Below the pieces are notes generated by a model that worked only from the letters and a program-made list of their open reading frames with translations, did not search any database and was not told the DNA's origin. 49,696 nt of DNA from an uncultured Clostridia bacterium. GTDB lineage: Bacteria > Bacillota > Clostridia > Christensenellales > CAG-917. The position numbers and the translations under genes are program-made. This document shows, one piece after another, positions 40,255 to 48,907 of this stretch; positions within the stretch are counted from its first letter, which is position 1, and each line of letters starts with the position of its first letter. The stretch lies in contig CALVKQ010000001.1 of assembly GCA_944332815.1 (NCBI GenBank), forward strand, positions 1 to 49,696, written 5' to 3'.

Positions 40255-41028
40255 GGATAAAGTAAGAACACTCTAACTAGTGCACGTGAAAGATAAAGTT
40301 TAATTGGGGTGCACGTCCCCTGACATGGGAGTACAGCCCCTCCTCCTCCCCTTCGGGGAAAGGGGACATTTCTCATACCTTTAAGTGTTGTTTGCCCCCT
40401 TCCTTCGGGTTTCCCCCTAATTTACCTCACCGAAAATGCTTTCGGTGGGGACCCCGGACGTTCCCCCTTAAAGGGAACCCACCATTTTGGGGGGAAACCT
40501 TCGGCGCGACGCGATTGACACTTCGTGTAACAATCGCTGGACACTTGGTTCGCGCACTACTGCTTCCGAGGACGGCACCTCTGCGGAGCCGCCATGTTAT
40601 GCCGCTTGCAATGCGCCCGCTGCGCGAAGAGAGTGGCGCATTGTCGGCGCACTACTCGTCTAGCGCGACGCGATTGACGCTTCGCGTAACAATCGCTGGA
40701 CCTTTGGTTCGGCACTCACACGGTCGCCGCCTGTTGCGGCTCCGCTCCGAATAAGTGAACGTCGTGTACGGGGTTGGGACGCGCCGCGACTTGCAAGCGT
40801 GGGCGATGCTCGCCCACGGTGCAAGTTTGGCTGAGCGGCGCGTTGTTCCGCCTTCGAATGAGAAAGTAATTTATCAAGTACACTCCGAACGAGTGAACGT
40901 GGAGAATAAAGGCGTGGTTCCGTCTTCGAATGAGAGAGTTATTAATCAAGCGCGTCCCGAACAAGCGTGCGTCGTGTACAGGGTGGGACATGACCCATTA
41001 ATAACATATTTTAGTCAAGACACCTACA

Positions 41029-41069
41029 AAAAACCCCTGCCGGGATGCGGTGTGCATCTACGGCAGGGG
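41029..41069 (-). terminator. Terminator of the aminotransferase gene
   Basis: CCCCTGCCG / CGGCAGGGG with an inner GATGC/GCATC helix; on the minus strand TTTTTTG follows. 31 bp past the stop codon. Confidence 0.85.
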
Positions 41070-41099
41070 CTCTCACAAATCGGTTTCCGAACGGTGTGT

Positions 41100-42773
41100 T
41101 CAGCGAGCGTCGGCGATCGCCTGCTCCTTCTTGCCCTTCTCCATCAGCTTCTCGGCTTTCTTGAGCTTCTTTGCTTTGAGCTTTTTCTGCTTATCGTTAT
41201 CTTCGGGGATCTGCTTTGCCTTGTTGAGTTTGTACTCGGCGAGCTGGAGGGTATCCACCTTGGTGCGTTTTTTGACGAGGGAGAACACGTCGTCGAAGCG
41301 GTTGAGGGCTTCGTCGATGATCTCATCGGTGTCCGCCATAGAGGTGTAGAGCCTGCTGCCTGCGAGGGTGACGATGCCGTGGGACATATACGCCGCGCCC
41401 ATATGCTCCATCGCTTCCTTCCTGATCATGATGGAATCCTTCTTTTTGAGGACGCCGATGAGGCTCAGGATGCACTTGGAGGAGAAGTCGTAGCTCATTG
41501 CGCCCGTGCATTCGAGGTGGACGATAGAGCCCTGGTTGTACGCCACGTAAGGCAGATCGTGTTTCTTGATGAGGTCCACAAGACCGTCGGTCAGCCTGTT
41601 GCCTGCAAGACCGGCTTTGACGCACGCGTTGTTCTTCTTGATCTCCTTGATGGCGACATAACCTGCCATTGCGGAGAGGGGGTTGGCTGCGAGCGTGCCG
41701 CCGACGTACGCTTTCTTCGCGCCGCCTGCAACGCCTGCCGCGAGGAGGTCGACATACTTGGCTTTGCCGCCGATGCCGCCTGCCGCAGGATAGCCGCCTG
41801 CCACGATCTTGCCGAAGATGGTGAGGTCGGGGACCACTCCGAACAGACCCTGCGCGCCGCCGACGCCCACGCGGAAACCGGTGACGACTTCGTCGAAGAT
41901 GAGGAGCGCGCCGTACTTGTCGCAAAGCTCGCGGACTTTCTTGTTGTAATCGAAATCAACGGGACGGGTGCCGCTCTCGGGACCGACGGGCTCGACTATG
42001 ACCGCCGCGGTGCCGCCGCGCATCTGGTTGAATTTGAGGTAATCTTCCAGCATCTTGGGGTCATTGGGACGCACTTCGTCAACGACGGAGAAAGTCGCGT
42101 TGGGGATGCCGTAGGATTCGAGGAACTGCCTGGTGCCGGGCACCTTGGTGCCGTAGACCATCTGATCGGACCAGCCGTGATAGGCGCCGCCCATCTTGAT
42201 GATCCTCTTTTTCTTGGTCGCGCAGCGCGCCACGCGGATGGCGCCCATGACGGATTCGGTGCCGCTGCCCAGCATACGGAACTTTTCGACATTGGGCATG
42301 CACTCGTGTATCTCTTTCGCGATGAGCATTTCGGCTTCGTGGAACAGACCGGTGACGGGGCCGCACTCCTTGATGAGCTTGATCGCCTCTTCCTGGATGG
42401 CAGGATAGTTGCTGCCCAGGATGGTGGGGCCGCCGGCTTGCAGGAAGTCGATGTACTTGTTGCCGTCAAGGTCTTCCATGTAAGCGCCTTCCGCTTTGAC
42501 GATGCACATCGGGAAAGGCTTGTTGAAAGCGAGGTTATGCTGCACGCCGCCGGGGATATACTTCTTCGCCTCGGTGGTGATGGCTTTGGACTTCGCGCAC
42601 TTGATGTCGTAGTAATTGGTGCAAATGTCCTTATACGCCTCTTCCGTGATGCTGTAAATGGGTTGGTCGGTCAACTGTTTAAGACTTTCGTTGATCTCCT
42701 TCGCATTCGCCCAGCGAGTGACGCCGTAACCGGCTTCTTTTTTTCCGGGAAGTTCTTTGTAAGTAACTTTCAT
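41100..42773 (-). CDS. Class III PLP-dependent aminotransferase (GSA aminomutase-like)
   Basis: 557 residues. The core matches glutamate-1-semialdehyde aminomutase-like class III enzymes: GGVQHNLAFNKPFPMCIVKA, GSGTESVMGAIRVARCATKK, MGGAYHGWSDQ, LLIFDEVVTGFRVG, and the PLP lysine in LTIFGKIVAGGYPAAGG. It has an N-terminal extension of about 70 residues and a Lys-rich C-terminal tail (KKLKAKKLKKAEKLMEKGKK). No other haem genes are nearby, so a tetrapyrrole role is unlikely. It may aminate a sugar, aldehyde or oxoacid. Strong promoter at 42812-42840; GGAGG upstream of the ATG. Confidence 0.85.
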   Translation of the reverse strand: MKVTYKELPGKKEAGYGVTRWANAKEINESLKQLTDQPIYSITEEAYKDICTNYYDIKCAKSKAITTEAKKYIPGGVQHNLAFNKPFPMCIVKAEGAYMEDLDGNKYIDFLQAGGPTILGSNYPAIQEEAIKLIKECGPVTGLFHEAEMLIAKEIHECMPNVEKFRMLGSGTESVMGAIRVARCATKKKRIIKMGGAYHGWSDQMVYGTKVPGTRQFLESYGIPNATFSVVDEVRPNDPKMLEDYLKFNQMRGGTAAVIVEPVGPESGTRPVDFDYNKKVRELCDKYGALLIFDEVVTGFRVGVGGAQGLFGVVPDLTIFGKIVAGGYPAAGGIGGKAKYVDLLAAGVAGGAKKAYVGGTLAANPLSAMAGYVAIKEIKKNNACVKAGLAGNRLTDGLVDLIKKHDLPYVAYNQGSIVHLECTGAMSYDFSSKCILSLIGVLKKKDSIMIRKEAMEHMGAAYMSHGIVTLAGSRLYTSMADTDEIIDEALNRFDDVFSLVKKRTKVDTLQLAEYKLNKAKQIPEDNDKQKKLKAKKLKKAEKLMEKGKKEQAIADAR

Positions 42774-42811
42774 AATTTGCCCTCCGAAAACGAATTTTTT
42801 TCAACGGTAAA

Positions 42812-42840
42812 ATTATAACAAACGCGTCCGACGTTGTAAA
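42812..42840 (-). promoter_or_regulatory. Sigma-A promoter of the aminotransferase gene
   Basis: TTTACA (42835-42840), 17 nt, TATAAT (42812-42817) on the minus strand. Confidence 0.85.
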
Positions 42841-43003
42841 CGGTTGCGACAGCCGAAAAAACAATACAATGCACGGGATATGTCTTTCAAAAAACATTTC
42901 CGTGCATTCTGTAAACAAAAAATTTACGCCGATCTTCGCACCGACGCCTCGCGCGGACGCAAATACGCAATTCACGGGCGCATGCGCGCCCGCGCGCGTA
43001 AGG

Positions 43004-43031
43004 AAAATGCCCTGCTCACGCAAGGCATTTT
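43004..43031 (-). terminator. Terminator of the HU gene
   Basis: AAAATGCC-C-TGC-TCAC-GCA-A-GGCATTTT; 11 bp paired with one 1x1 mismatch. Starts about 12 bp after the HU stop. Confidence 0.8.
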
Positions 43032-43042
43032 GTTGGCAAGGT

Positions 43043-43315
43043 TCAGTTAAACAGATCCTTGAACGCTTTGCCGAATTTCAGCACGGGAGCGTTGCTCTCA
43101 CCGATCACGATGGTTTCCTTCGTGATGGGGTTGAAACCGGTCCTCTCGGGCTTATGCTTCAGCTCGTAGGTGCCGAAGCCGGCGAGTGCGACCTTATCGC
43201 CGCCCTTCATTGCATCTGCCACGACTGCCGCGTACGCTTCGACCGCTGCGGTAGCGTCTTTGATGGAAAGGTCTGCCTTGGCTGCAACTGCCTTGATAAA
43301 TTCGGTTTTGTTCAT
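43043..43315 (-). CDS. hup: DNA-binding protein HU
   Basis: 90 residues, standard length. MNKTEFIKAVAAKADLSIKD, GFGTYELKHKPERTGFNPIT (the DNA-intercalating arm region) and PVLKFGKAFKDLFN. Bends and compacts DNA as a homodimer. The arm has RTGFNPITKETIVIGESNAP, slightly divergent but intact. GGAGG lies before the ATG; a strong promoter and a leader with a GGCGGA/TCCGCC hairpin lie upstream. Confidence 0.95.
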   Translation of the reverse strand: MNKTEFIKAVAAKADLSIKDATAAVEAYAAVVADAMKGGDKVALAGFGTYELKHKPERTGFNPITKETIVIGESNAPVLKFGKAFKDLFN

Positions 43316-43381
43316 AATTACCTCCTGATTTATGCCGTTCCCCCGGCGGAACTCCTCCGCCCCGAAACGCTTTACACACCG

Positions 43382-43410
43382 ATTATAACCAATGCTGCGA
43401 CAAAAATCAA
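43382..43410 (-). promoter_or_regulatory. Sigma-A promoter of the HU gene
   Basis: TTGATT (43405-43410), 17 nt, TATAAT (43382-43387) on the minus strand. Confidence 0.82.
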
Positions 43411-43615
43411 CAAAAAATTTTTTATGCACGCAAGTGTACGGCCTTTTCACGCTTCCCCACATACGCAACAGAGGCGATGGCTCCCCTCGCCGCACCGCGT
43501 TTTTCCGTGTTCTGACGGCATATTTCGAAAGGACGGAAAGGAACTGCGCGCCCCTCTCCGCCCGTGACGTGTTAACTAAAATCTTCACTTTACGGGGAGT
43601 TGCTCCCCTCGGATA

Positions 43616-44287
43616 TTATCTGTGGGACACCACTCTGCCGTCTTCGGGGTCGATGAGCGCCGCCCAGTAATCCGTCCCCTCGCCTATGAAGGAAACGTAA
43701 TAATAATAGGTTTCCCTGTCGCCGGTGACGAGTTTGAGATATATCTCGCGCCCGGGCTTCCCCTCCGCCTCCTCCGCCGCGATCCGCTCCGCGAACTGCT
43801 TCTCCGCCACATTCACGGCGTCCTCCGCAGTCAGCTTGCCTTCCATGACGTTTTTGAGCTCTATCTCCGCCGTCTGACCTCCTGCCGTAAGGGTTATCGC
43901 GGCAGGGAGGAACTCCGTCGCGGCGTCGCACCGAAACTCTCCGAACCTGCCCGTCGTCAATTTTCCTGCAAGGGTCGCGCCGCCGTCCGCCGAAGAAATG
44001 ACGTACTCTATCTCCGTATAGTCGTTCACGTTCATGGGGGTGACGGTGAGTTCGGAAAACGCGACCACTTCCCCCACTTTCCCGTCCGCAATAAAGGGCG
44101 TTTCCCTGACGCCGGATTCCAGCGTGACCGCAAAGTCGCCGTTCTCGCCGACATACAGCGCGTCTACGCTGCGCGAGATATTGCGAGGGCTCTCTCCGCC
44201 GCCCTGCTCGTTGCACGCCGCCAGCACGCACATGAGCAGCGCGACCGTCAGTATTGCCGACATCAAAAGCAGTAACTTCTTTTTCAT
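43616..44287 (-). CDS. PepSY-like lipoprotein
   Basis: 223 residues. Lipobox LAAC (Cys25), then repeats of the PepSY pattern: LTAEDAVNVAEKQFAERIAA followed by YYYYVSFIGEGTDYWAALID and DPEDGRVVSHR. Surface-exposed lipoprotein; PepSY domains are linked to protease inhibition, but here a general role in the envelope is all that can be said. Monocistronic, divergent from the P-type ATPase with MITE copy 2 between them. A run of 43316-43615 holds only the HU promoter. Confidence 0.75.
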   Translation of the reverse strand: MKKKLLLLMSAILTVALLMCVLAACNEQGGGESPRNISRSVDALYVGENGDFAVTLESGVRETPFIADGKVGEVVAFSELTVTPMNVNDYTEIEYVISSADGGATLAGKLTTGRFGEFRCDAATEFLPAAITLTAGGQTAEIELKNVMEGKLTAEDAVNVAEKQFAERIAAEEAEGKPGREIYLKLVTGDRETYYYYVSFIGEGTDYWAALIDPEDGRVVSHR

Positions 44288-44318
44288 ACCACCACCTTAT
44301 TCACTCCTCCGCGCTTTT

Positions 44319-44599
44319 ATGCCAGACAGGAATAATACGAAGCGGCCTCGGAGCAATTCTTTTCGGCGCTTTTGCACAGTCGGAACTTGCCAATATGTAT
44401 ACTATTGGCGGCGTTTCGCCAGCGCAACATCATCCGAAAATCTCTTGCTCTGAGGTGCGAGCAGTTCCGCGCCAGCCGATTTTTGGCTGAGCAAGGAAGT
44501 CGCCGCAGCTAATACTTGACTGTATTAGCAAGGCGAATGACGCGGTTCAGGCGGAAATCGGCGGCGCTGAACCTGGTTCGTATTATTCCTGTCTGGCAT
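44319..44599. mobile_element. 281-bp MITE-like element, copy 2
   Basis: Same 20-bp terminal inverted repeats and the same length as copy 1, with substitutions throughout. The internal hairpin CTAATAC-TTGACT-GTATTAG keeps its stem while the loop differs from copy 1 (CAGCCC). Inserted in the divergent promoter region of the PepSY lipoprotein and the ATPase. Confidence 0.87.
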
Positions 44600-44654
44600 G
44601 CCGGAGCGGATGATACGAGGCGGCATTTCCTTAAATTTATGCACACGAATACGC

Positions 44655-44684
44655 TTGCGCGCGCAGTCGTGCGTGTGATAATAT
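44655..44684 (+). promoter_or_regulatory. Promoter of the P-type ATPase gene
   Basis: TTGCGC (44655-44660), 18 nt, TAATAT (44679-44684), 22 bp before the ATG. Lies just beyond MITE copy 2. Confidence 0.6.
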
Positions 44685-44705
44685 TGTCTAAAAGGCGGTG
44701 CAAGA

Positions 44706-47156
44706 ATGGCGGAAAAGGAAGAACTGCAAGGCGCGGACGAACTCACACCCGATGCAAAAGGGGCTCTTCCCGTTTGCGGTCTTACTTCCGCGGAAGTGGC
44801 GGAACGCGTCGCCGAGGGCAAAGTCAACGGCGAACAGACCGTGCGCACAAAGAGCGTGGCGCAGATCCTCCGCTCCAACATCCTGACCTTTTTCAACTTT
44901 GTTTTCATCCTGCTCGCGGTGCTGCTTGCTGGTTTCGTGCCTGCCGGAATGGAAGGGATAGGCAATTTCGGTTTTCTGATACTCATAGTGTTCAACACCC
45001 TGGTGGGCATAGTCCAGGAACTGCGCGCGAAACGCACCATGGACAAGCTCTCTCTGCTCTCCGCACCCAAAGCGTTCGTCATCCGCGACGGCGAAGAAAA
45101 GGAGATCGCGATCGAGGACATCGTCCTGGACGACATCACGGAACTCGCGGCAGGCAGACAGGTCTGCGCCGACGGAGTGATCGTGGAAGGCAGCTGCGAG
45201 GTGAACGAGTCTTTGGTCACGGGCGAACCCGACGCCATAGTCAAAAACGTCGGCGACCGCGTGATATCCGGCAGTTTCGTGGTGAGCGGCAAGGCAAAAT
45301 GCCGCGTGGAACACATCGGCGCGGACAACTTCGTGATGCAGATATCCTCCGGCGCGAAGTACTTCAAAAAGCCCACCTCCGAGATATGGCGCTCCCTCAT
45401 GCTCATCGTCAAAGTGATGAGCATAGTCATCGTGCCTGTGGGCATCGCTCTTTTCTGCTCCAAATATTTCCGCGACACCTCCGCCGTCAACGATACGGTG
45501 GTCACCACGATAGGCTCGGTGATAGGGATGATCCCGTCCGGGCTGGTCGCGCTTGCCAGCACGGTCTTCTGCGTCAGCGTCATACGCCTCTCTCGCCGCA
45601 AGACCCTGGCACAGGACCTCTATTGCGTGGAAACGCTCGCACGCGTGGACGTACTCTGTCTGGACAAGACGGGCACCATCACGGAAGGCAGCATGGAGGT
45701 GGAAGGCATGCTGCCGCGCGACGGACTGACGGAGGAGGAGTTCCGCTCCGTCCTCAAAGACACCGTGACCGCGATAGGCGACGAAAACGCCACCGCGCTC
45801 GCGCTTGCCGCGCACCTGTCCGACGTGGAGATCACGCGCACCGCCGAACACACCGTGCCCTTCTCCTCCGCAAGGAAATGGAGCGGCGCGCGCTTTGACG
45901 GCGTGAGTTACGCCCTCGGCGCGGTGGAGTTCACCCTCGGGCACGGAGATGACGAAGTGCACCGACTCGCCGCCGAAAAGGCTGCGGACGGCTACCGTGT
46001 GCTCGCATTGGTTTCCTCAAAAGAGGACTTTGACGGCAACAAATTGCCTGATAAAGTGTCGTTTGAGGGGTTTGTCCTCCTCACCGACAAGATCCGCGAC
46101 GAAGCGCCCGACACCCTGCGTTTCTTCCGCGACCAAGGGGTGGACGTCAAGGTCATTTCGGGCGACGACCCTGCCACGGTACGCGCCGTCGCAAAGCGCG
46201 CCGGGCTCGCCAAGTGCGACGAGATCATAGATATGTCCACGCTCTCCACCGAGGAAGAAGTGCGCGACGCCGCGACAAAGTATACGGTGTTCGGCAGGGT
46301 GCTGCCCGATCAGAAACTCACCCTCGTCAAAGCTCTGAAAGCCGCAGGGCACACCGTCGCGATGACGGGCGACGGCGTCAACGACGTCCTTGCCCTCAAA
46401 GAGGCGGACTGTTCCGTCGCTATGGCGTCGGGGGCGGACGCGGCAAAGAACGTCAGTTCCCTCGTGCTGCTGGACTCCAACTTCGCTTCCATGCCCCACA
46501 TAGTCGCGGAGGGACGCAGATCCATAAACAACCTGGAACGCAGCGCCGCCCTCTACATCATGAAGACGGTGTACAACGTGCTGCTCGCCCTCCTGTTCAT
46601 GTTCGTCAACGAGCCCCTGCCCTTCGAACCCAGGAACCTGACCCTGATAGGCGGCGTGACGATAGGCATGCCCTCCATCGTGCTTGCGCTGGAACCCAAC
46701 AACGACCTGGTTCGAGGGCGTTTCCTCACCAAAGTGCTGTGCTACGCCGTGCCGGGAGGCATCGTCGTCATGCTGGGCGCCGCGGCGGTGATGATCGCAG
46801 GGCGTTACTTCATCGACGTATCCCCCGATCAGATCCGCACCATGTACTGCATAGTCACCACTTTCGTAGGGCTGGTATATCTTTTCCGTGTGTCCCTGCC
46901 GCCCACGTTCATACACATAGCACTCTGTCTGCTCATGGTGGGCATCTATGTCGGCTGCTACGTGACGGAGATCCCCCTCATCATAGACTTTTTCGGCGTG
47001 GACAACGACATCACTTCCGAGATGGGCGGCGCGATCGCAGGGATATGCGCGGTGCTTGCGGCGGTATACGCCGCGGTGAGCGTCCCGACGCGCGACCTCA
47101 ATAAGCGGATAGACCTGTCGCTGAATTCCAAACTCAAACGCAAAGTCGCCGTGTAG
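44706..47156 (+). CDS. P-type cation-transporting ATPase, CtpE-like
   Basis: 816 residues. Phosphorylation site LCLDKTGTITEG (Asp320), actuator motif VTGEP (172-175, TGEP in place of TGES), hinge AMTGDGVNDVLALKEADCSV, and M4 sequence IGSVIGMIPSGLVALASTVF. The M4 motif resembles the CtpE group of calcium-type pumps rather than heavy-metal ATPases; no N-terminal metal-binding CxxC is present. Ten helices in the plasma membrane, three before the phosphorylation site pair and six at the C-terminus. Ion cannot be settled by reading. Confidence 0.85.
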   Translation: MAEKEELQGADELTPDAKGALPVCGLTSAEVAERVAEGKVNGEQTVRTKSVAQILRSNILTFFNFVFILLAVLLAGFVPAGMEGIGNFGFLILIVFNTLVGIVQELRAKRTMDKLSLLSAPKAFVIRDGEEKEIAIEDIVLDDITELAAGRQVCADGVIVEGSCEVNESLVTGEPDAIVKNVGDRVISGSFVVSGKAKCRVEHIGADNFVMQISSGAKYFKKPTSEIWRSLMLIVKVMSIVIVPVGIALFCSKYFRDTSAVNDTVVTTIGSVIGMIPSGLVALASTVFCVSVIRLSRRKTLAQDLYCVETLARVDVLCLDKTGTITEGSMEVEGMLPRDGLTEEEFRSVLKDTVTAIGDENATALALAAHLSDVEITRTAEHTVPFSSARKWSGARFDGVSYALGAVEFTLGHGDDEVHRLAAEKAADGYRVLALVSSKEDFDGNKLPDKVSFEGFVLLTDKIRDEAPDTLRFFRDQGVDVKVISGDDPATVRAVAKRAGLAKCDEIIDMSTLSTEEEVRDAATKYTVFGRVLPDQKLTLVKALKAAGHTVAMTGDGVNDVLALKEADCSVAMASGADAAKNVSSLVLLDSNFASMPHIVAEGRRSINNLERSAALYIMKTVYNVLLALLFMFVNEPLPFEPRNLTLIGGVTIGMPSIVLALEPNNDLVRGRFLTKVLCYAVPGGIVVMLGAAAVMIAGRYFIDVSPDQIRTMYCIVTTFVGLVYLFRVSLPPTFIHIALCLLMVGIYVGCYVTEIPLIIDFFGVDNDITSEMGGAIAGICAVLAAVYAAVSVPTRDLNKRIDLSLNSKLKRKVAV

Positions 47157-47215
47157 CCCCATCACGCCCGAACGCTCGTCATTCGGGCGACTTCATAACA
47201 ATTTCCGTTCCGCTA

Positions 47216-47244
47216 TTGATTTTAAGCATTCTTTAATCTATCAT
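47216..47244 (+). promoter_or_regulatory. Promoter of a leaderless mRNA
   Basis: TTGATT (47216-47221), 17 nt, TATCAT (47239-47244). The ATG of the next gene is at 47251, where transcription should start; there is no Shine-Dalgarno. Confidence 0.72.
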
Positions 47245-47250
47245 TAGTTT

Positions 47251-48804
47251 ATGAGCGCTGCCGATTTCAAAGAAGGATACGTAAGAAAGGACGCGAGCCT
47301 TTTCGTCGACAAGGAAAAGCCCGCTCTTCCGCCGCGCACGATAGAGGTATCCAAACGCGCCATCCTGATCTCAGTTGTGATAGTACTGGTGCTGGTCATC
47401 GCGGCGATAGTCATGACGCAGGTGCTGCCGCGCGGCGAATATCAGCGCGTGCCCGACGCGGACGGCAACGAGTCCATAGTGGACGGCTCCTACCGCGAGG
47501 ACGACAGTCTGGCATCTCTGAAATGGTGGCAGGCGGTGTTTGCCCCCTTCCTGGTGCTGGACCCGACCATGGACGGCTCCCTTATGGTGTGGGCGCTGAT
47601 AGCGCTGCTGCTGGTCATAGGCGCGGTGTTCACGGCGCTGGACAACACGGGAGTGCTGGTGTACATGGTGGAGTCGTTGCGCAACCGTTTCAAAGGCAAA
47701 AAATACGTGCTGCTCTTCCTGCTGCCATTCGCGTTCATGTTCTTAGGGTCCTCGGCAGGCATGTTCGAGGAGCTCATCCCCATCGTCCCGGTGGTGGTTC
47801 TGCTCTGTTACGCCTTGGGATGGGACGCGCTCGTGGGGCTGGGCATTTCCGTGCTCTCCGCCTGTTTCGGGTTTGCCGCAGGCGTGGTGAACCCCTTCAC
47901 CGTCGGCATATCGCAAAACCTGATGGGCATCGCCATGTTCTCGGGCATAGAGATGCGCCTTCTGACCTTCGTCGCGGCGTACGTCATACTGATGGCTTTC
48001 GTTTACCCGTACGCGCGCAGGATAGAAAAGAAACCCCGACTCTCCCCCGTCTATTTGGAGGACACCCACAAAAAACACGGCTTCGACTTTGCCAACACCG
48101 TATTCGTATATGACGCAGGCAAATCCAAAGCGCTCAAATGGTTCGCGTGCTGGATGCTGGTCGTGGTGGGCGTCGCGGTGCTCTCCATCTTCATCCAACC
48201 CACCTACATCCCGGCGCTCGGTGACTTCGCGCTTGCGGACTATGTGCTGTACATAACCGTGGCGATATACGTGGTGGCTGGCATAGGCGCGTGCGTGATG
48301 TGCGGACTCAAAGGCAAACCCCTCTTCACGCAGCTGGGCAAAGGGCTGGTGACGCTGCTCCCTGCCGTGGCAATGATCCTCATCGCCAGCGGCGTGCGCT
48401 ACATAATGGAGTCCGGCAACGTCATGGACACCATACTCTACAAAGTCACTTCCGCCTGTCAGGGGCAGTCGCCTGCGGTCATCATACTTCTCATCTACCT
48501 GGTCATATTCGTCTTCGAGATGTTCATCCCGTCGGGGTCCGCAAAGGCATTCCTGCTCATGCCAATGGTGGGGGCGATGTGCTCCCAGCTCGGAGTGCAC
48601 GAACAGGTGGCGGTGCTCGCGTTCGCGTTCGGGGACGGGTTTTCCAACGTGCTGCTGCCCACCAACGCCGGGCTGCTGCTCATACTGGGCATGACGACGG
48701 TCAATTACCCCAAGTGGATAAGATGGAGCGGACCCATACAGCTCACTCTCTTTGCCGCCACCGTGGGCATACTCATGCTGGCGCAATACGTGGTGTACGC
48801 CTGA
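47251..48804 (+). CDS. YfcC-family carrier (anaerobic C4-dicarboxylate/basic amino acid type)
   Basis: 517 residues, about 12 helices. The soluble N-terminus (1-35) is followed by a first helix AILISVVIVLVLVIAAIVMT, an extracytoplasmic loop with QVLPRGEYQRVPDADGNESI, the motif MFEELIPIVPVVVLLCYALG, GVVNPFTVGISQNLMGIAMF and the C-terminal EMFIPSGSAKAFLLMPMVGA with DGFSNVLLPTNAGLLLILGM. These are shared by YfcC/ArcD-like transporters. Substrate unknown. Translation probably begins on a leaderless transcript (see the promoter entry). Confidence 0.85.
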   Translation: MSAADFKEGYVRKDASLFVDKEKPALPPRTIEVSKRAILISVVIVLVLVIAAIVMTQVLPRGEYQRVPDADGNESIVDGSYREDDSLASLKWWQAVFAPFLVLDPTMDGSLMVWALIALLLVIGAVFTALDNTGVLVYMVESLRNRFKGKKYVLLFLLPFAFMFLGSSAGMFEELIPIVPVVVLLCYALGWDALVGLGISVLSACFGFAAGVVNPFTVGISQNLMGIAMFSGIEMRLLTFVAAYVILMAFVYPYARRIEKKPRLSPVYLEDTHKKHGFDFANTVFVYDAGKSKALKWFACWMLVVVGVAVLSIFIQPTYIPALGDFALADYVLYITVAIYVVAGIGACVMCGLKGKPLFTQLGKGLVTLLPAVAMILIASGVRYIMESGNVMDTILYKVTSACQGQSPAVIILLIYLVIFVFEMFIPSGSAKAFLLMPMVGAMCSQLGVHEQVAVLAFAFGDGFSNVLLPTNAGLLLILGMTTVNYPKWIRWSGPIQLTLFAATVGILMLAQYVVYA

Positions 48805-48838
48805 CGGACTCTCTCGCGCGGCAATGTGCTCCGCATGA

Positions 48839-48867
48839 TTGACCTCGCGGCAAAAACATAGCATAAT
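48839..48867 (+). promoter_or_regulatory. Promoter of the zinc-ribbon membrane protein gene
   Basis: TTGACC (48839-48844), 17 nt, CATAAT (48862-48867), 41 bp before the ATG. Confidence 0.65.
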
Positions 48868-48907
48868 AATACGTAACAGCGGCGGCTCTCGCCGATACGG
48901 AGTGGAT

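Larger units (their letters stand above)
39301..41010. repeat. Intergenic repeat island 2 (no genes)
   Basis: About 1.7 kb of palindromic modules, several shared with island 1. It has a 109-bp inverted repeat (39459-39567), a perfect 28-bp palindrome (39633-39660), and a 16-bp-stem hairpin (39727-39763). A two-tier hairpin copy is at 39923-39958. About 72-bp tandem units start at 39978, 40052, 40845 and 40917. A compound inverted repeat (40131-40254) and a module (40379-40601) nearly identical to 22669-22890 follow. No credible gene. One long open frame starting at 40755 runs into the aminotransferase gene on the opposite strand and is a shadow. Confidence 0.85.

Noticed and set aside
41100..42773. 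hemL in a haem biosynthesis operon
   Set aside because: No other tetrapyrrole genes nearby, and the protein has long N- and C-terminal additions unlike HemL; kept as a GSA-like class III enzyme.
44706..47156. Heavy-metal (P1B) ATPase
   Set aside because: No CPC or similar motif in the membrane helix and no N-terminal metal-binding domain; the M4 sequence reads GMIPSGL.
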